This document shows, in pieces, positions 15,727 to 23,278 of a stretch of DNA of 48,442 nt. Under the pieces are notes generated by a model, which was not told where the DNA came from, ran no database searches, and saw nothing but the letters and a program-made list of their open reading frames with translations. The stretch is taken from positions 1 through 48,442 of the forward strand of contig CAOKRG010000014.1 of NCBI GenBank assembly GCA_948471095.1, given 5' to 3'. This DNA is from an uncultured Oscillospiraceae bacterium (GTDB lineage Bacteria > Bacillota > Clostridia > Oscillospirales > Acutalibacteraceae). A program made the translations under genes and the position numbers. Numbering within the stretch: the first letter of the stretch is position 1; each line of letters opens with the position of its first letter.

Positions 15727-16142
15727 CGAGAAGCATGAAAAGGCGTTGTTTTACACCAAGATTTGATAGTACAAACATTCGCGGCCCCTTGCAGGGTTCT
15801 TAGGGGGTGAGCGTCTGCTAGTGGCAGACATGCCGCGAACCGACCGAGGGGGAAGGTCCCCGGTGGGGACCGTTCTGACCACGAGTTGACTTTGTCAACT
15901 CGACCGAAGCGGCAGCGGAGACACGGCAGCCGAGACCCAGAGCCCCGCAAGTTCATCGGAGATGAACTTGGCCGCCGGAGGGCGCTGGTCGCCGGCTACT
16001 TGGCAAAGCCAAGTAGAGCGACCGTTCAGCGCACGAGTTGACTCCGTCAACTCGACCGAGCCGGCAGGCGAGACGGACGAAACTTTTACTGTTGCGCTTT
16101 GGGAGCTTTCCTTTTCCACCAACGCGCGTTTGGCCCCCTCCC
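15727..16142. repeat. Modular palindromic element, copy 1 (composite, about 415 bp)
   Basis: The largest copy, filling the gap between mutS2 and the yjfB-like promoter. The left end (GAGAAGCATGAAAAGGCGTTGTTTT) and right end (AACGCGCGTTTGGCCCCCTCCC) are imperfect inverted repeats matching the other copies. Inside are six stem-loops with 3-nt loops: 15813-15829 (GTCTGCT/GGCAGAC), 15855-15871 (GGTCCCC/GGGGACC), 15882-15902 and 16034-16054 (CGAGTTGAC/GTCAACTCG, loops ttt and tcc), 15948-15970 (CAAGTTCATC/GATGAACTTG, loop gga) and 15996-16016 (CTACTTGGC/GCCAAGTAG, loop aaa). The last sits inside outer stems GGTCGC/GCGACC and GCGCTG/CAGCGC. Scaffold pieces GGTTCTTAGGGG, GGCCGCCGGAGG and CGACCGAGCCGGCAGGCGAG occur between them. 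No coding signal. Confidence 0.85.
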
Positions 16143-16156
16143 TGCCTGGCAACGGC

Positions 16157-16185
16157 TTGACATCCTTTTCCTTTTGTGCTAGAAT
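16157..16185 (+). promoter_or_regulatory. Sigma-A promoter of the YjfB-like gene
   Basis: TTGACA (16157-16162), 17 bases, TAGAAT (16180-16185). It starts 15 bases after the end of the repeat element. Confidence 0.85.
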
Positions 16186-16217
16186 AAACCCGATCCTATC
16201 AAAAAGGAGGCCTTTCT

Positions 16218-16391
16218 ATGGACATGATGAGCGGCATTGCTTCCACCGGCATGGCTTACAGCCAGGCCCAGCTGGCCACCGACTACTCCATGGCCCTGAC
16301 CAAAAAGGTCATGGACTCTGCCGAGGAACTGGCCCTGGGCGAGCTGGAAATGCTGCCCCCCAGCCCGTACACCTTTGACGTGTACGCCTGA
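16218..16391 (+). CDS. YjfB-family putative motility protein, 57 residues
   Basis: The protein starts MDMMSGIASTGMAYSQAQLA and contains VMDSAEELALGELEMLPPSP. The pattern of a short hydrophobic start, a Q-rich helix, then the KKVMDSAEE segment is that of the YjfB family. In Bacillus this family is a small protein of unknown mechanism in the flagellar/chemotaxis sigma-D regulon. AAAAAGGAGG lies 8 bases upstream of the ATG, and its own promoter and terminator flank it, so it is a monocistronic, probably well expressed gene. Family assignment is by eye. Confidence 0.8.
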   Translation: MDMMSGIASTGMAYSQAQLATDYSMALTKKVMDSAEELALGELEMLPPSPYTFDVYA

Positions 16392-16413
16392 GAGCGGAAA
16401 CGCCAGAAAAAGC

Positions 16414-16458
16414 GGAAGCCGCTGAGAAACGATTCTGTTTCCCAGCGGCTTCCTTTTT
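16414..16458 (+). terminator. Rho-independent terminator of the YjfB-like gene
   Basis: Arms GGAAGCCGCTG (16414-16424) and CAGCGGCTTCC (16443-16453) with an inner GAAAC/GTTTC pairing, then five T residues. It may also serve the convergent BTAD regulator, whose stop is at 16487. Confidence 0.93.
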
Positions 16459-16486
16459 GTTTCCGTCTAAACGCAGGGGCTGCCCG

Positions 16487-17686
16487 CTAGAGCGCTCCCG
16501 CCCTTCTTAGCTGGACCTCCGCCGGACACACCGTTACCCGCAGCTTGGCGGGCGTGTGGGGGTATTGGCGGACAAAGGCCTTGCGGATGCGCTGGCAGAC
16601 CATGCGCCCGCTTTCAAAATCCGCCCGGGGCAGCAACAGCACATATTGGTCCCGGCTGCACTTTGCCATGGCGTCTCCCTGCCGCAAAAGCCCCTGGGCC
16701 AGGGGACGCAGGTTTTCCATGGCCAGCTCCAGGCTGCGCCGGGCCAGCTCCCCGTCCTGCTGGTCCGTGAGGGTAAGCACGGCCAAGCTGACCTTTTCCC
16801 CCGTGCGCGCCGCGTCCCGAATCTGCAGGCGGTACAGGGCCCGAAACACATCGTAGTCGCAGAAAAACGCCCCGGGGGCGCTCTCCTCGTTCAGCTGCTC
16901 CAACAGGGCGGCGGGCGGCACCCGCCGGTCGTTTACATTGCTGACCGCCCGCCGGTACAGGGCCTGGGCGGCTTCGCCGGGTATGCCGCCGGTCTCCGCC
17001 AGAAAAATCTGGTTCATGTCCTCAAACGCCTGGGCGGCGGCCCGGCTGTCCCCCTGCTCGATCAAGGCGTTCATGCGGCGGCAGTAGAGCTCCTCGTTCA
17101 ACGGGTCCTGAACCAAGGCGGCGGCGCACAGGGAGGCCGCCTCCTTCCAGCTTCCCTGGCGCTCCAGCATGGCCAGCAGCGCATGGACCGCCTTAAGGTA
17201 GAGCTTGCGCAGGGCTCCGGCCTGCTCTCCGGCCCAGGCATTGTCCCTCAACTTCGGGATAAAGCCCCCTCCGTACAGCCGAACGGCCTCCTCCAAGGCC
17301 TGGGGCCTTCCGGGGCCTTTCACGGCGCAGAGCTGACGAAAGCGGTCCAGGTCCAATTCCAGGGGGACGGCGCCGTTCCAGGCATAGCCCTCGTTCAGCC
17401 GGAGGATCAGCTGATGGCCCGCTCCCTCCCACAGGCGGTCCAAAATGGTCCGGGCCCGGAAAAAAGTGGTCTTCATGGCGTTGCGCGGGTTGGCGGACTT
17501 GCCGCCGTCCCGCCAAAGCAGCGAGGCCAGCTCGTCCCCAGGCACGGCGCGGCCCCGGGCGCAGATGAGATAAGCCAGCAAAAGCCACACCATCTTGGAG
17601 TGGCCGTTGGCGTCGCCGACCGTGCGGCCATTCCAGGTGATGGTAAAGCTGTCCAGCATTTTCACTTGCAGCAGATCGTGATCCAT
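16487..17686 (-). CDS. BTAD-domain (SARP/AfsR-like) transcriptional regulator
   Basis: 399 residues. Residues 1-100 form an OmpR-type winged helix (VKMLDSFTITWNGR ... VWLLLAYLICARGR ... ARTILDRLW). Residues 105-265 are the TPR-like bacterial transcriptional activation domain (LELDLDRFRQLCAVKG ... DPLNEELYCRRMNALIEQGD). The C-terminal 130 residues (SLAVLTLTD ... DAMAKCSRDQYVLLLP) look like a degenerate GGDEF-type fold without GGDEF residues, seen in Clostridia BTAD proteins. ATG 17686 has GGGGAGGG 8 bases upstream; an upstream in-frame start at 17806 lacks one. It is convergent with the YjfB-like gene. Target genes are unknown. The 200-base gap behind its start holds nothing I recognise. Confidence 0.85.
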   Translation of the reverse strand: MDHDLLQVKMLDSFTITWNGRTVGDANGHSKMVWLLLAYLICARGRAVPGDELASLLWRDGGKSANPRNAMKTTFFRARTILDRLWEGAGHQLILRLNEGYAWNGAVPLELDLDRFRQLCAVKGPGRPQALEEAVRLYGGGFIPKLRDNAWAGEQAGALRKLYLKAVHALLAMLERQGSWKEAASLCAAALVQDPLNEELYCRRMNALIEQGDSRAAAQAFEDMNQIFLAETGGIPGEAAQALYRRAVSNVNDRRVPPAALLEQLNEESAPGAFFCDYDVFRALYRLQIRDAARTGEKVSLAVLTLTDQQDGELARRSLELAMENLRPLAQGLLRQGDAMAKCSRDQYVLLLPRADFESGRMVCQRIRKAFVRQYPHTPAKLRVTVCPAEVQLRRAGAL

Positions 17687-17890
17687 ATCGGGCCCTCCCC
17701 TTCTTGGAATATCATACCACAAATGGCGGGGCTTTGCAAGGGAGCGTGGACAAGAGTGCGTCCAAAGGCGCTGATTCATACGCGAGCTCTGACCGTGAGC
17801 CAGCAAAAGCTTTACGAGTTATCCTTACCATCATCGCGATCATGGAAGGGACCGCGTGCCGCCCCGCGCCACCAGCCGGGGGCGCTTATC

Positions 17891-18445
17891 CTACCTTTTT
17901 AACGTCTTCCATTCATCCTCTAACATTGCCATTAAGATGTCATCGGCATATTTACCTCCGTCCATAATGGCGTCCCGCAAAACGCCTTCCCGCTTAAACC
18001 CCGCGTTTCGATACACCCTTTCCGCTCTCGGGTTAAACGAATACACGTCTAATTCCAGCCGGTGCAGTTTCAGCTTCTCGAACGCAAAGTCGCGAGTCGC
18101 CTTTGTCGCCCAAGTGCCAATTCCTTTTCCCCTTTCTGCCGCCTGGTAAAGTCCGATACGAAAATTGGCGCAACGCAAGTCCCGGTCAATCTCATTAATC
18201 ACAGTCTCGCCAATTATTCTACCATCTGGGGCTATAATCAAAAAGAAATATCTGTCTTCATCTTCCACGGATCTGAGGAAGAATGAGATCACTTCCTCTT
18301 CTGTAAAAACTTCCTTGCAACCGGTCAGCCGCGCAACCTCCTCGTCCAGCGGACAGTAATTTTGTTCATAATAGTCCGCCGCATCTTCCACTTTGGCCAG
18401 CCGTATTAAAAACCCGTCTTTTCTCCCAATCACATCAAGGTCCAT
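17891..18445 (-). CDS. GNAT acetyltransferase, RimJ/RimL type
   Basis: 184 residues. It reads as a GNAT fold: FLIRLAKVEDAADYYEQN at the start, IIGETVINEIDRDLRCANFRIGLYQ for strands 2-4, RGKGIGTWATK as the acetyl-CoA pyrophosphate loop, and RLELDVYSFNPRAERVYRNAGFKREG as the C-terminal signature. It likely acetylates an amine on a protein, peptide or small molecule. I chose ATG 18445 because AGGGAG lies 7 bases upstream; ATGs at 18487 and 18466 have no binding site. Its lower GC and A/T-rich third positions compared with flanking genes suggest later acquisition. Substrate unknown. Confidence 0.85.
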   Translation of the reverse strand: MDLDVIGRKDGFLIRLAKVEDAADYYEQNYCPLDEEVARLTGCKEVFTEEEVISFFLRSVEDEDRYFFLIIAPDGRIIGETVINEIDRDLRCANFRIGLYQAAERGKGIGTWATKATRDFAFEKLKLHRLELDVYSFNPRAERVYRNAGFKREGVLRDAIMDGGKYADDILMAMLEDEWKTLKR

Positions 18446-18612
18446 TCGCATTCTCCCTATTCCCATAAAGAAATCTCTTAATTCCATGTACGCAATCGCG
18501 AGATTACCCTTTCAATAAAGCCTGTGTAAAGCGCATGTTTTGGCCGCTTCCCAGAGGAAAAGAAGCTGGCATTATGGAGACCCGGCGGGACGCTGCGCGC
18601 CGGCCGCGCGCC

Positions 18613-20178
18613 CTACGGCCCCTTTTTCCCCGCCAGCACTGGCCCGCCCTCCTTGAGGACCAGCTTTTCCGGCGGCTGGGGGCGGCCCACAAATTCCATG
18701 TGGGGGTAGATCACTTCCATCAGCTCATCGGGAAAGGCCCGGTCGAAAAAGGCCTGCGCCCGGTTTTCGGCCGGCACGCCGTTGACGCGCTCATACTGCC
18801 GGAACACCGCCCCCGCGGAGAGCGCCATGTCGAGGACCATAAACACCGTGAATCCCGCCGTCAAGATGCGCCCCAGCCGCTTGGGCGTCTGTTCCAGAGT
18901 GCGGGAGACCACTGGGTACAGGTCCTTCACCCACACCAGCCCCAGCACGCCCCAGAAGATGGAATACATCAAATTGGTGCGCCCGCCGATGTTGAAAGCG
19001 GAGTCGCTGTACTCCCAGGAGACCGAGCCGAAAGCCGCCTGCTGCACGAAGCTGCACAGGTACTCGAAGGCCGCGCCCAGCACCATGCTGGCGATGAAGA
19101 TCAGCACGTCCCGCTGGTTATACATCTTCCGCAAAAACAACGTAAGGGCCACCGCGCCGAAGCCATAGACCAGGATAAAGGGGCCAAACACCACGCTGAC
19201 CCGCAGCTCAAACTGGTGGGGCGGCAGAATGAGGGCGTAGACGGTCTCCAGGGCGCAGCCCACCACGTTGCCGGCCATAAAAATCCAGAAGAGCTTTTCA
19301 TAGCACAGCATGTAGGCAAAGGGCTTTTCGCCGCTGGGGGGCAGATGGGGCTCGTAGGCGGCCACGGCGGCCGCGTTCCGGCGGCGGATGGCGTCCTTCA
19401 CCTTGCGGCGGGAGAGGTCCAGCTCCTCGCGCAGAGCCTCCAAGGCCTCGTTATGCCGCAGGGAGCGCAGGTCCGGGAAAGCCTTGAGCAGGCGGCGGTG
19501 AATCACATTGGCCTGTAGGCTCCGCTCATACTTCTCCTTGAGCTTTGCCGCGTCCATATGCAGGAGCTCCGCCTGTTTTTGCGCGGAAAGCGCGTGCTCG
19601 AACAGCCCCTCCCCCAGCCGGTCGGAGCCCTCGTTCAGGCGGGCGGAGACAGCCTCCAGCAGCTTGAGCTTCCGGTTAAGGCCAATGATGGACGCCACCG
19701 TCACGGCCAGGTCCGCCAAAAGCAGGGCGGAGAAAACGGCCAGCAGGGCCACGCCCACCGGACGGGGGATGCGCTCCACCAGGCGGCTGGTGGCCGGGGC
19801 CACAAACCGCACGATGGCCATGCCCGCAAAGCCCCAGAGCACGGAAAATTTCAGGCAGATATAGCCGTTCAGGTTGTGGGGCTCATCGGAGTAGTCCCAC
19901 CACTTCTGGCGGAAAATCTTCTCCAAGAGAAAGCCCGCCGTCCATTCCAGGGCCGAGCCCAGAACCATGGAGCCCAAAATCAGCGCGGGCAGACTGCCCC
20001 CGAAGGGCCGCATGCAAAAGGCGATGAGCACAATGCCCAGCCCGTAAATGGGGCAGACCGGGCCGTTTAGAAATCCCCGGTTGACAAAGCGCTTTTCGAT
20101 GGCGGCGGCATAAAGGACCTCGCAGCACCAGCCTAGGAACGCGTAGAGGAAAAAGCACCAGAGGTAAGTATAGGCCAT
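18613..20178 (-). CDS. Internally duplicated CmpB-type (PF06541-like) membrane protein
   Basis: 521 residues with two homologous membrane halves. The first (1-180) has FFLYAFLGWCCEVLYAAAIEKRFVNRGFLNGP and WWDYSDEPHNLNGYICLKFSVLWGFAG. The second (about 290-470) has LFWIFMAGNVVGCALETVYALI, MVLGAAFEYLCSF and WEYSDSAFNIGGRTNLMYSIFWGVLG. The aligned pattern is E-(V/Y)-x(n)-L-E-x(n)-W-(D/E)-Y-S-x-x-x-x-N-(L/I)-x-G. A charged helical linker (185-285) joins them. The family is annotated as putative ABC transporter permease, without a proven function. Single-half proteins are the norm, so this is a tandem fusion. AGGAG is 12 bases before ATG 20178. No ATPase partner is adjacent. Confidence 0.8.
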   Translation of the reverse strand: MAYTYLWCFFLYAFLGWCCEVLYAAAIEKRFVNRGFLNGPVCPIYGLGIVLIAFCMRPFGGSLPALILGSMVLGSALEWTAGFLLEKIFRQKWWDYSDEPHNLNGYICLKFSVLWGFAGMAIVRFVAPATSRLVERIPRPVGVALLAVFSALLLADLAVTVASIIGLNRKLKLLEAVSARLNEGSDRLGEGLFEHALSAQKQAELLHMDAAKLKEKYERSLQANVIHRRLLKAFPDLRSLRHNEALEALREELDLSRRKVKDAIRRRNAAAVAAYEPHLPPSGEKPFAYMLCYEKLFWIFMAGNVVGCALETVYALILPPHQFELRVSVVFGPFILVYGFGAVALTLFLRKMYNQRDVLIFIASMVLGAAFEYLCSFVQQAAFGSVSWEYSDSAFNIGGRTNLMYSIFWGVLGLVWVKDLYPVVSRTLEQTPKRLGRILTAGFTVFMVLDMALSAGAVFRQYERVNGVPAENRAQAFFDRAFPDELMEVIYPHMEFVGRPQPPEKLVLKEGGPVLAGKKGP

Positions 20179-20417
20179 GAGGGTGAACCACTCCTGAGTT
20201 AAAACCCGTACTCACCGGCGGGAAGGGCCGGGGCCTTTGGGGCCCGCAAGGCAGGAACGCGCGGCAGCGGCCAAAAAGCTCCGGCTCTTCTGGCCTGTGA
20301 ATACAGGTTCTTATAATATGTTTCGAAAGGATGGGCCCCGCCCGCGCCGGAGGAGGGGCCTCCCCGCGCCGGCAAGACAATAAAAAGTGTACCAGAAGCA
20401 GCCGGTAAAGTAAAGTC

Positions 20418-21938
20418 CTATCGCCTTTCGAAATTCTTAAATATTTCCGTCAGGGCTCCTTCCAGGTCCGTGGGCAGCATGGCCCGGGCGGAATGGCTTT
20501 CCCGGCACAGGTCCCCCGCCGCGCCGTGAAGCCAGGCCCCTGCCGCCGCCGCGTCAAACGCCGGGACCCCCTGGGCCAGCAGGGCCCCAATGACGCCGGC
20601 CAGCACGTCGCCGCTGCCGCCCTTGGCCATGCCGGGGTTGCCGGTGGGGTTCAGGGCCAAGCGCCCGTCCGGCCCGGCAATGACCGTGGCCGCGCCCTTG
20701 AGCAGCACCACGGCGGCGCTGGCCGTTGCGGCCCACTGGGCGGCCTCCACCCGTCCGGCCTGAATGGCCGGGACAGACTCCCCGGTCAGCCGGGACAGCT
20801 CCCCGGGATGGGGGGTGAGCACCAGGGGCGCCGGGAGGGAGGCCAGGGGGAAGCCCCAGTGGGCGGCATAGTTTATGGCGTCCGCGTCCAAAAGCAGGGG
20901 GACCCCGCAGGCCCGGAAAACCACGGGGCAGGCCAGAGCGGCCAGCTCCCCCAGGCCGCAGCCCATGGCGCAGGCCGAGGCGCAGGCCAGGGCCCGTTTC
21001 AGCTTGGCTTCGGCAGAGGCCGGGTCCCGGGCGTCGTACACGGTAAAGACCGCCTCCGGCACGGCTCCAGCCAGAATGGGATAGATGGAGCGCTCGGCGG
21101 CAATGTCCAAAAGCCCCACGCCGCAGCGCAGCGCCGCCCGGGCCGCCATGACGCAGGCCCCGGCCATGCCATAGCTGCCACAGATCAGCAGCAGCCTCCC
21201 CTGGGTCCCCTTGTTGGCCTGCGGGGAGATGGACGGCAGGACCCGCCGCACCCGTTCTTCCGTGGTCCGGCTGGCCTGGGTGCGGGCAGAGACCGCCAGC
21301 GCCTCTGGAATGCCCACGGAGCGGACCGCCACCTCCCCGCAGAATTCCTTGGCCGGGTAGGACCGGTGGGCCAGCTTCTCCACAGAAAAGGCCACCGTGG
21401 CCTCGGCCCGAAAGGCCCCCTGTGCGGCCCGGGCGGAGTCGCATTCCGTGCCGCTGGGCAGGTCGGCGGCCAACTTATGCCCGCCCTGGGCATTGGCAAA
21501 GCTCAAGAATGTGGCGGCGTCCCCGGAGAGCTGGCCCCGGAAGCTAAAGCCGAACACGCAGTCCACAATGACCCAGGCGGCGGAAAGCGCGGCCCGGGCG
21601 GCGGCGGGGGCGGACTGGGAATCCAGCACCGCCACCTGGGGAGGCAGCTGGGCGAAGGCGGCTTGGGCCAATGCCGTGGCAGGCCGTCCTTGGACCAAAA
21701 CGACCTGGCACTGGGCCCCCCACTGGGCCAGCTGGCGGGCGCAGACGAAGCCGTCGCCGCCATTGTTGCCCTTGCCGCAGAGGACGGCTACCGGACGGGA
21801 TTTCAGCGGCCCCCAGCGGGTTTGGGCCTCCCGGGCCAGGGCCTGCCCGGCGTTTTCCATCATTTGGGCCAGGGAGAGGCCCTGGGCCTCGGCGGCGGCT
21901 TCCAGAGCCTGTACTTCGGATTTGCGAAAAAGTTTCAT
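20418..21938 (-). CDS. nnr: Bifunctional NAD(P)H-hydrate epimerase / ADP-dependent dehydratase
   Basis: Repairs hydrated NAD(P)H. 506 residues in two domains. The N-terminal YjeF epimerase (1-215) has MENAGQALA and the nucleotide loop GKGNNGGDGFV (55-65). The C-terminal ribokinase-like dehydratase (about 225-506) has KGTQGRLLLICGSYGMAGA, LTPHPGELSRLTGE and the ADP-binding/catalytic stretch GNPGMAKGGSGDVLAGVIGA (433-452) with D444 as catalytic base. Both active sites look intact. GAGGAGG precedes the ATG. In many bacteria this gene sits with acpS; here it stands alone between a membrane protein and a repeat element. Confidence 0.96.
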   Translation of the reverse strand: MKLFRKSEVQALEAAAEAQGLSLAQMMENAGQALAREAQTRWGPLKSRPVAVLCGKGNNGGDGFVCARQLAQWGAQCQVVLVQGRPATALAQAAFAQLPPQVAVLDSQSAPAAARAALSAAWVIVDCVFGFSFRGQLSGDAATFLSFANAQGGHKLAADLPSGTECDSARAAQGAFRAEATVAFSVEKLAHRSYPAKEFCGEVAVRSVGIPEALAVSARTQASRTTEERVRRVLPSISPQANKGTQGRLLLICGSYGMAGACVMAARAALRCGVGLLDIAAERSIYPILAGAVPEAVFTVYDARDPASAEAKLKRALACASACAMGCGLGELAALACPVVFRACGVPLLLDADAINYAAHWGFPLASLPAPLVLTPHPGELSRLTGESVPAIQAGRVEAAQWAATASAAVVLLKGAATVIAGPDGRLALNPTGNPGMAKGGSGDVLAGVIGALLAQGVPAFDAAAAGAWLHGAAGDLCRESHSARAMLPTDLEGALTEIFKNFERR

Positions 21939-22002
21939 TGAAAAGGCCTCCTCGTGGCATTTTGACAGAATATGGAAACAGACGGATGGACGCTTTCATC
22001 GT

Positions 22003-22324
22003 GGGGAGCGGGCGTTGATATGTAAAGTATTAGAAGGCCTCCGACGGCTTAGGGACGTTGTCCCTAAGAACCCCGCCACTTTTGAAAAAGTGGACAAAAC
22101 TTTTGACGTTGCGTTCAGTTAGCTTTTTTCTTCCAAAATAAAGGACGCGCTTTGGACACTCTGCAATAATCGGAAGTGGGCAAACGTGTTGATTAACAAA
22201 TAAGCAAAATAGTGAGCCATTAAAAGTTTCGTCAACCTTTACAAAGGTTGCGGGGTTCTTAGGGGCAGAGCCCCTAAGCCGCCGGAGGCCTTCTAACACT
22301 TCAACAACGCGCTTGGCCTCTCCC
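22003..22324. repeat. Modular palindromic elements, copies 2a and 2b, in opposite orientation
   Basis: Two minimal copies, 22003-22162 and 22171-22324, lie tail to tail. Reverse-complemented 2b aligns with 2a along its length: TTAGAAGGCCTCCG, then CTTAGGG ... CCCTAAGAACCCCGC, a second hairpin, then GACAAAACTTTT, then the terminal CGCTTTGGACAC-like end. The first hairpin has loop acgttgt in 2a and gagctctg-like cagag in 2b. The second is CCACTTTT/AAAAGTGG (22076-22093) in 2a and CAACCTTT/AAAGGTTG (22233-22250) in 2b, differing at two base pairs with both partners changed. No inserted modules are present, so these define the core element of about 155 bp. Confidence 0.85.
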
Positions 22325-22341
22325 CTATCACCGCCGCCCTC

Positions 22342-22370
22342 TTGACAAGGAGGCGCTCCCGTACTATAAT
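22342..22370 (+). promoter_or_regulatory. Consensus sigma-A promoter of the FMN riboswitch-ribU transcript
   Basis: TTGACA (22342-22347), 17 bases, TATAAT (22365-22370), ending 15 bases before the riboswitch. It begins 18 bases after the repeat pair. Confidence 0.92.
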
Positions 22371-22384
22371 AATACCAGCAAAAG

Positions 22385-22510
22385 GTCTTCGGGGCAAGGT
22401 GCAATTCCTGGCCGGCAGTGAAAGTCTGCGAGCGGAGGGCGGCGTCAGCGCCTTTCGTTGAACTGGTGGAATTCCAGTACCGACGGTTACAGTCCGGATG
22501 AGAGAAGATC
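22385..22510 (+). promoter_or_regulatory. FMN riboswitch (RFN element)
   Basis: The aptamer reads TCTTCGGGGCAAGGTG, AATTCCTGGCCGGC, AGTCTGCGAGC, TGGTGGAATTCCAGTACCGAC, GTTACAGTCCGGATG and AGAGAAGA in order. These are the conserved arms and joining regions of the RFN aptamer, including closing stem TCTTC/GAGAAGA. FMN binding should favour the downstream terminator (22553-22585) and reduce ribU expression. The GC-rich stretch 22510-22536 (GCGGCGCGGG / CCCGCGCTGC) forms its own hairpin and may take part in the switch. Confidence 0.97.
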
Positions 22511-22552
22511 GCGGCGCGGGCCCGCCCCGCGCTGCCGTCTCTTGCCGTTTTT

Positions 22553-22585
22553 CCCCGTGCGCCCAGGCGCTGCGGGGATTTTTTT
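22553..22585 (+). terminator. Riboswitch-controlled intrinsic terminator before ribU
   Basis: Stem CCCCG (22553-22557) with CGGGG (22573-22577), continuing GCGCC (22559-22563) with GGCGC (22566-22570), then A and seven T residues (22579-22585). It lies 40 bases before the ribU start, the expected place for an attenuator. Confidence 0.92.
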
Positions 22586-22624
22586 GACCCTTTGCGCAAA
22601 TTTTTCGGAAAGGGATGCTGCTTT

Positions 22625-23224
22625 ATGGAAAAAGCCATCGCAAGCAAAAAATTCAACACCCGAAAGCTGGCCGTCACGGCCATTCTTGGGGCCGTGGCCT
22701 CGGCGCTGATGTTCCTCGCTTTCAACGTGCCCCTGATGCCCAGCTTCATCCAGCTGGACCTGTCGGAGCTGCCCGCGCTGATCGCCGCTTTCAGCATGGG
22801 GCCCCTCAGCGGCGTGGGGGTCTGCCTAATCAAGAATCTGGTGCACCTGCTGGCCACCAGCACCGGCGGGGTAGGCGAGCTCTCCAACTTCCTCCTGGGC
22901 GCGGCCTTCGTGCTCCCAGCGGGCCTGCTCTACAAGTACCGCAAAAACCGCACGGGCGCTTTCTTGGGGGCCCTGGCCGGGGCCGTCTTTATGGCGCTGG
23001 CCAGCCTGCCGGTCAACTATTTCATTACCTACCCCTTCTACACCCTGCTTATGCCCTTAGACGCGATTCTGGGGCTCTATCAGGCCATCAACCCCAACGT
23101 GCACAGCCTGCTGGAGGCCCTGGTCTGGTTCAATATGCCCTTTACCCTGTGCAAGGGCCTTTTGAGCGTGGCCGTTACCTTTTTGATCTACAAGCGCATT
23201 TCTCCCATCCTTAAGGGAAAATAA
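22625..23224 (+). CDS. ribU: Riboflavin ECF transporter substrate-binding subunit RibU
   Basis: 199-residue S component of an energy-coupling factor transporter for riboflavin, with about six membrane helices. Family landmarks include KLAVTAILGAVASALMFLAFNVPLMP, QLDLSELPALIAAFSMGPLSGV (the DLSE/P signature of RibU) and KNLVHLL. It needs EcfA, EcfA' and EcfT, which are not in this window and are probably encoded elsewhere as a shared module. ATG 22625 is preceded by GAAAGGG. Placement directly behind an FMN riboswitch confirms the substrate. A terminator follows at 23235-23277. Confidence 0.96.
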   Translation: MEKAIASKKFNTRKLAVTAILGAVASALMFLAFNVPLMPSFIQLDLSELPALIAAFSMGPLSGVGVCLIKNLVHLLATSTGGVGELSNFLLGAAFVLPAGLLYKYRKNRTGAFLGALAGAVFMALASLPVNYFITYPFYTLLMPLDAILGLYQAINPNVHSLLEALVWFNMPFTLCKGLLSVAVTFLIYKRISPILKGK

Positions 23225-23234
23225 ACGCGCAGCA

Positions 23235-23277
23235 GCAGGCCCGGGCCTCCCCAGCGGAAGCCCGGGCCTGCTTTTTT
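23235..23277 (+). terminator. Terminator of ribU
   Basis: Arms GCAGGCCCGGGC (23235-23246) and GCCCGGGCCTGC (23260-23271) with six T residues. The convergent diguanylate cyclase ends 2 bases further on and may share the hairpin. Confidence 0.93.
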
Positions 23278-23278
23278 G

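Noticed and set aside
15727-16142. Treating the repeat elements simply as transcription terminators
   Set aside because: Most module hairpins are not followed by T runs, the elements have terminal inverted repeats, and one has a flanking direct repeat; termination may be a side effect.
15962-16378. A 138-codon frame running through copy 1 into the YjfB-like gene in another frame
   Set aside because: It is made of repeat-element palindromes and overlaps the promoter and a well-supported gene with its own binding site.
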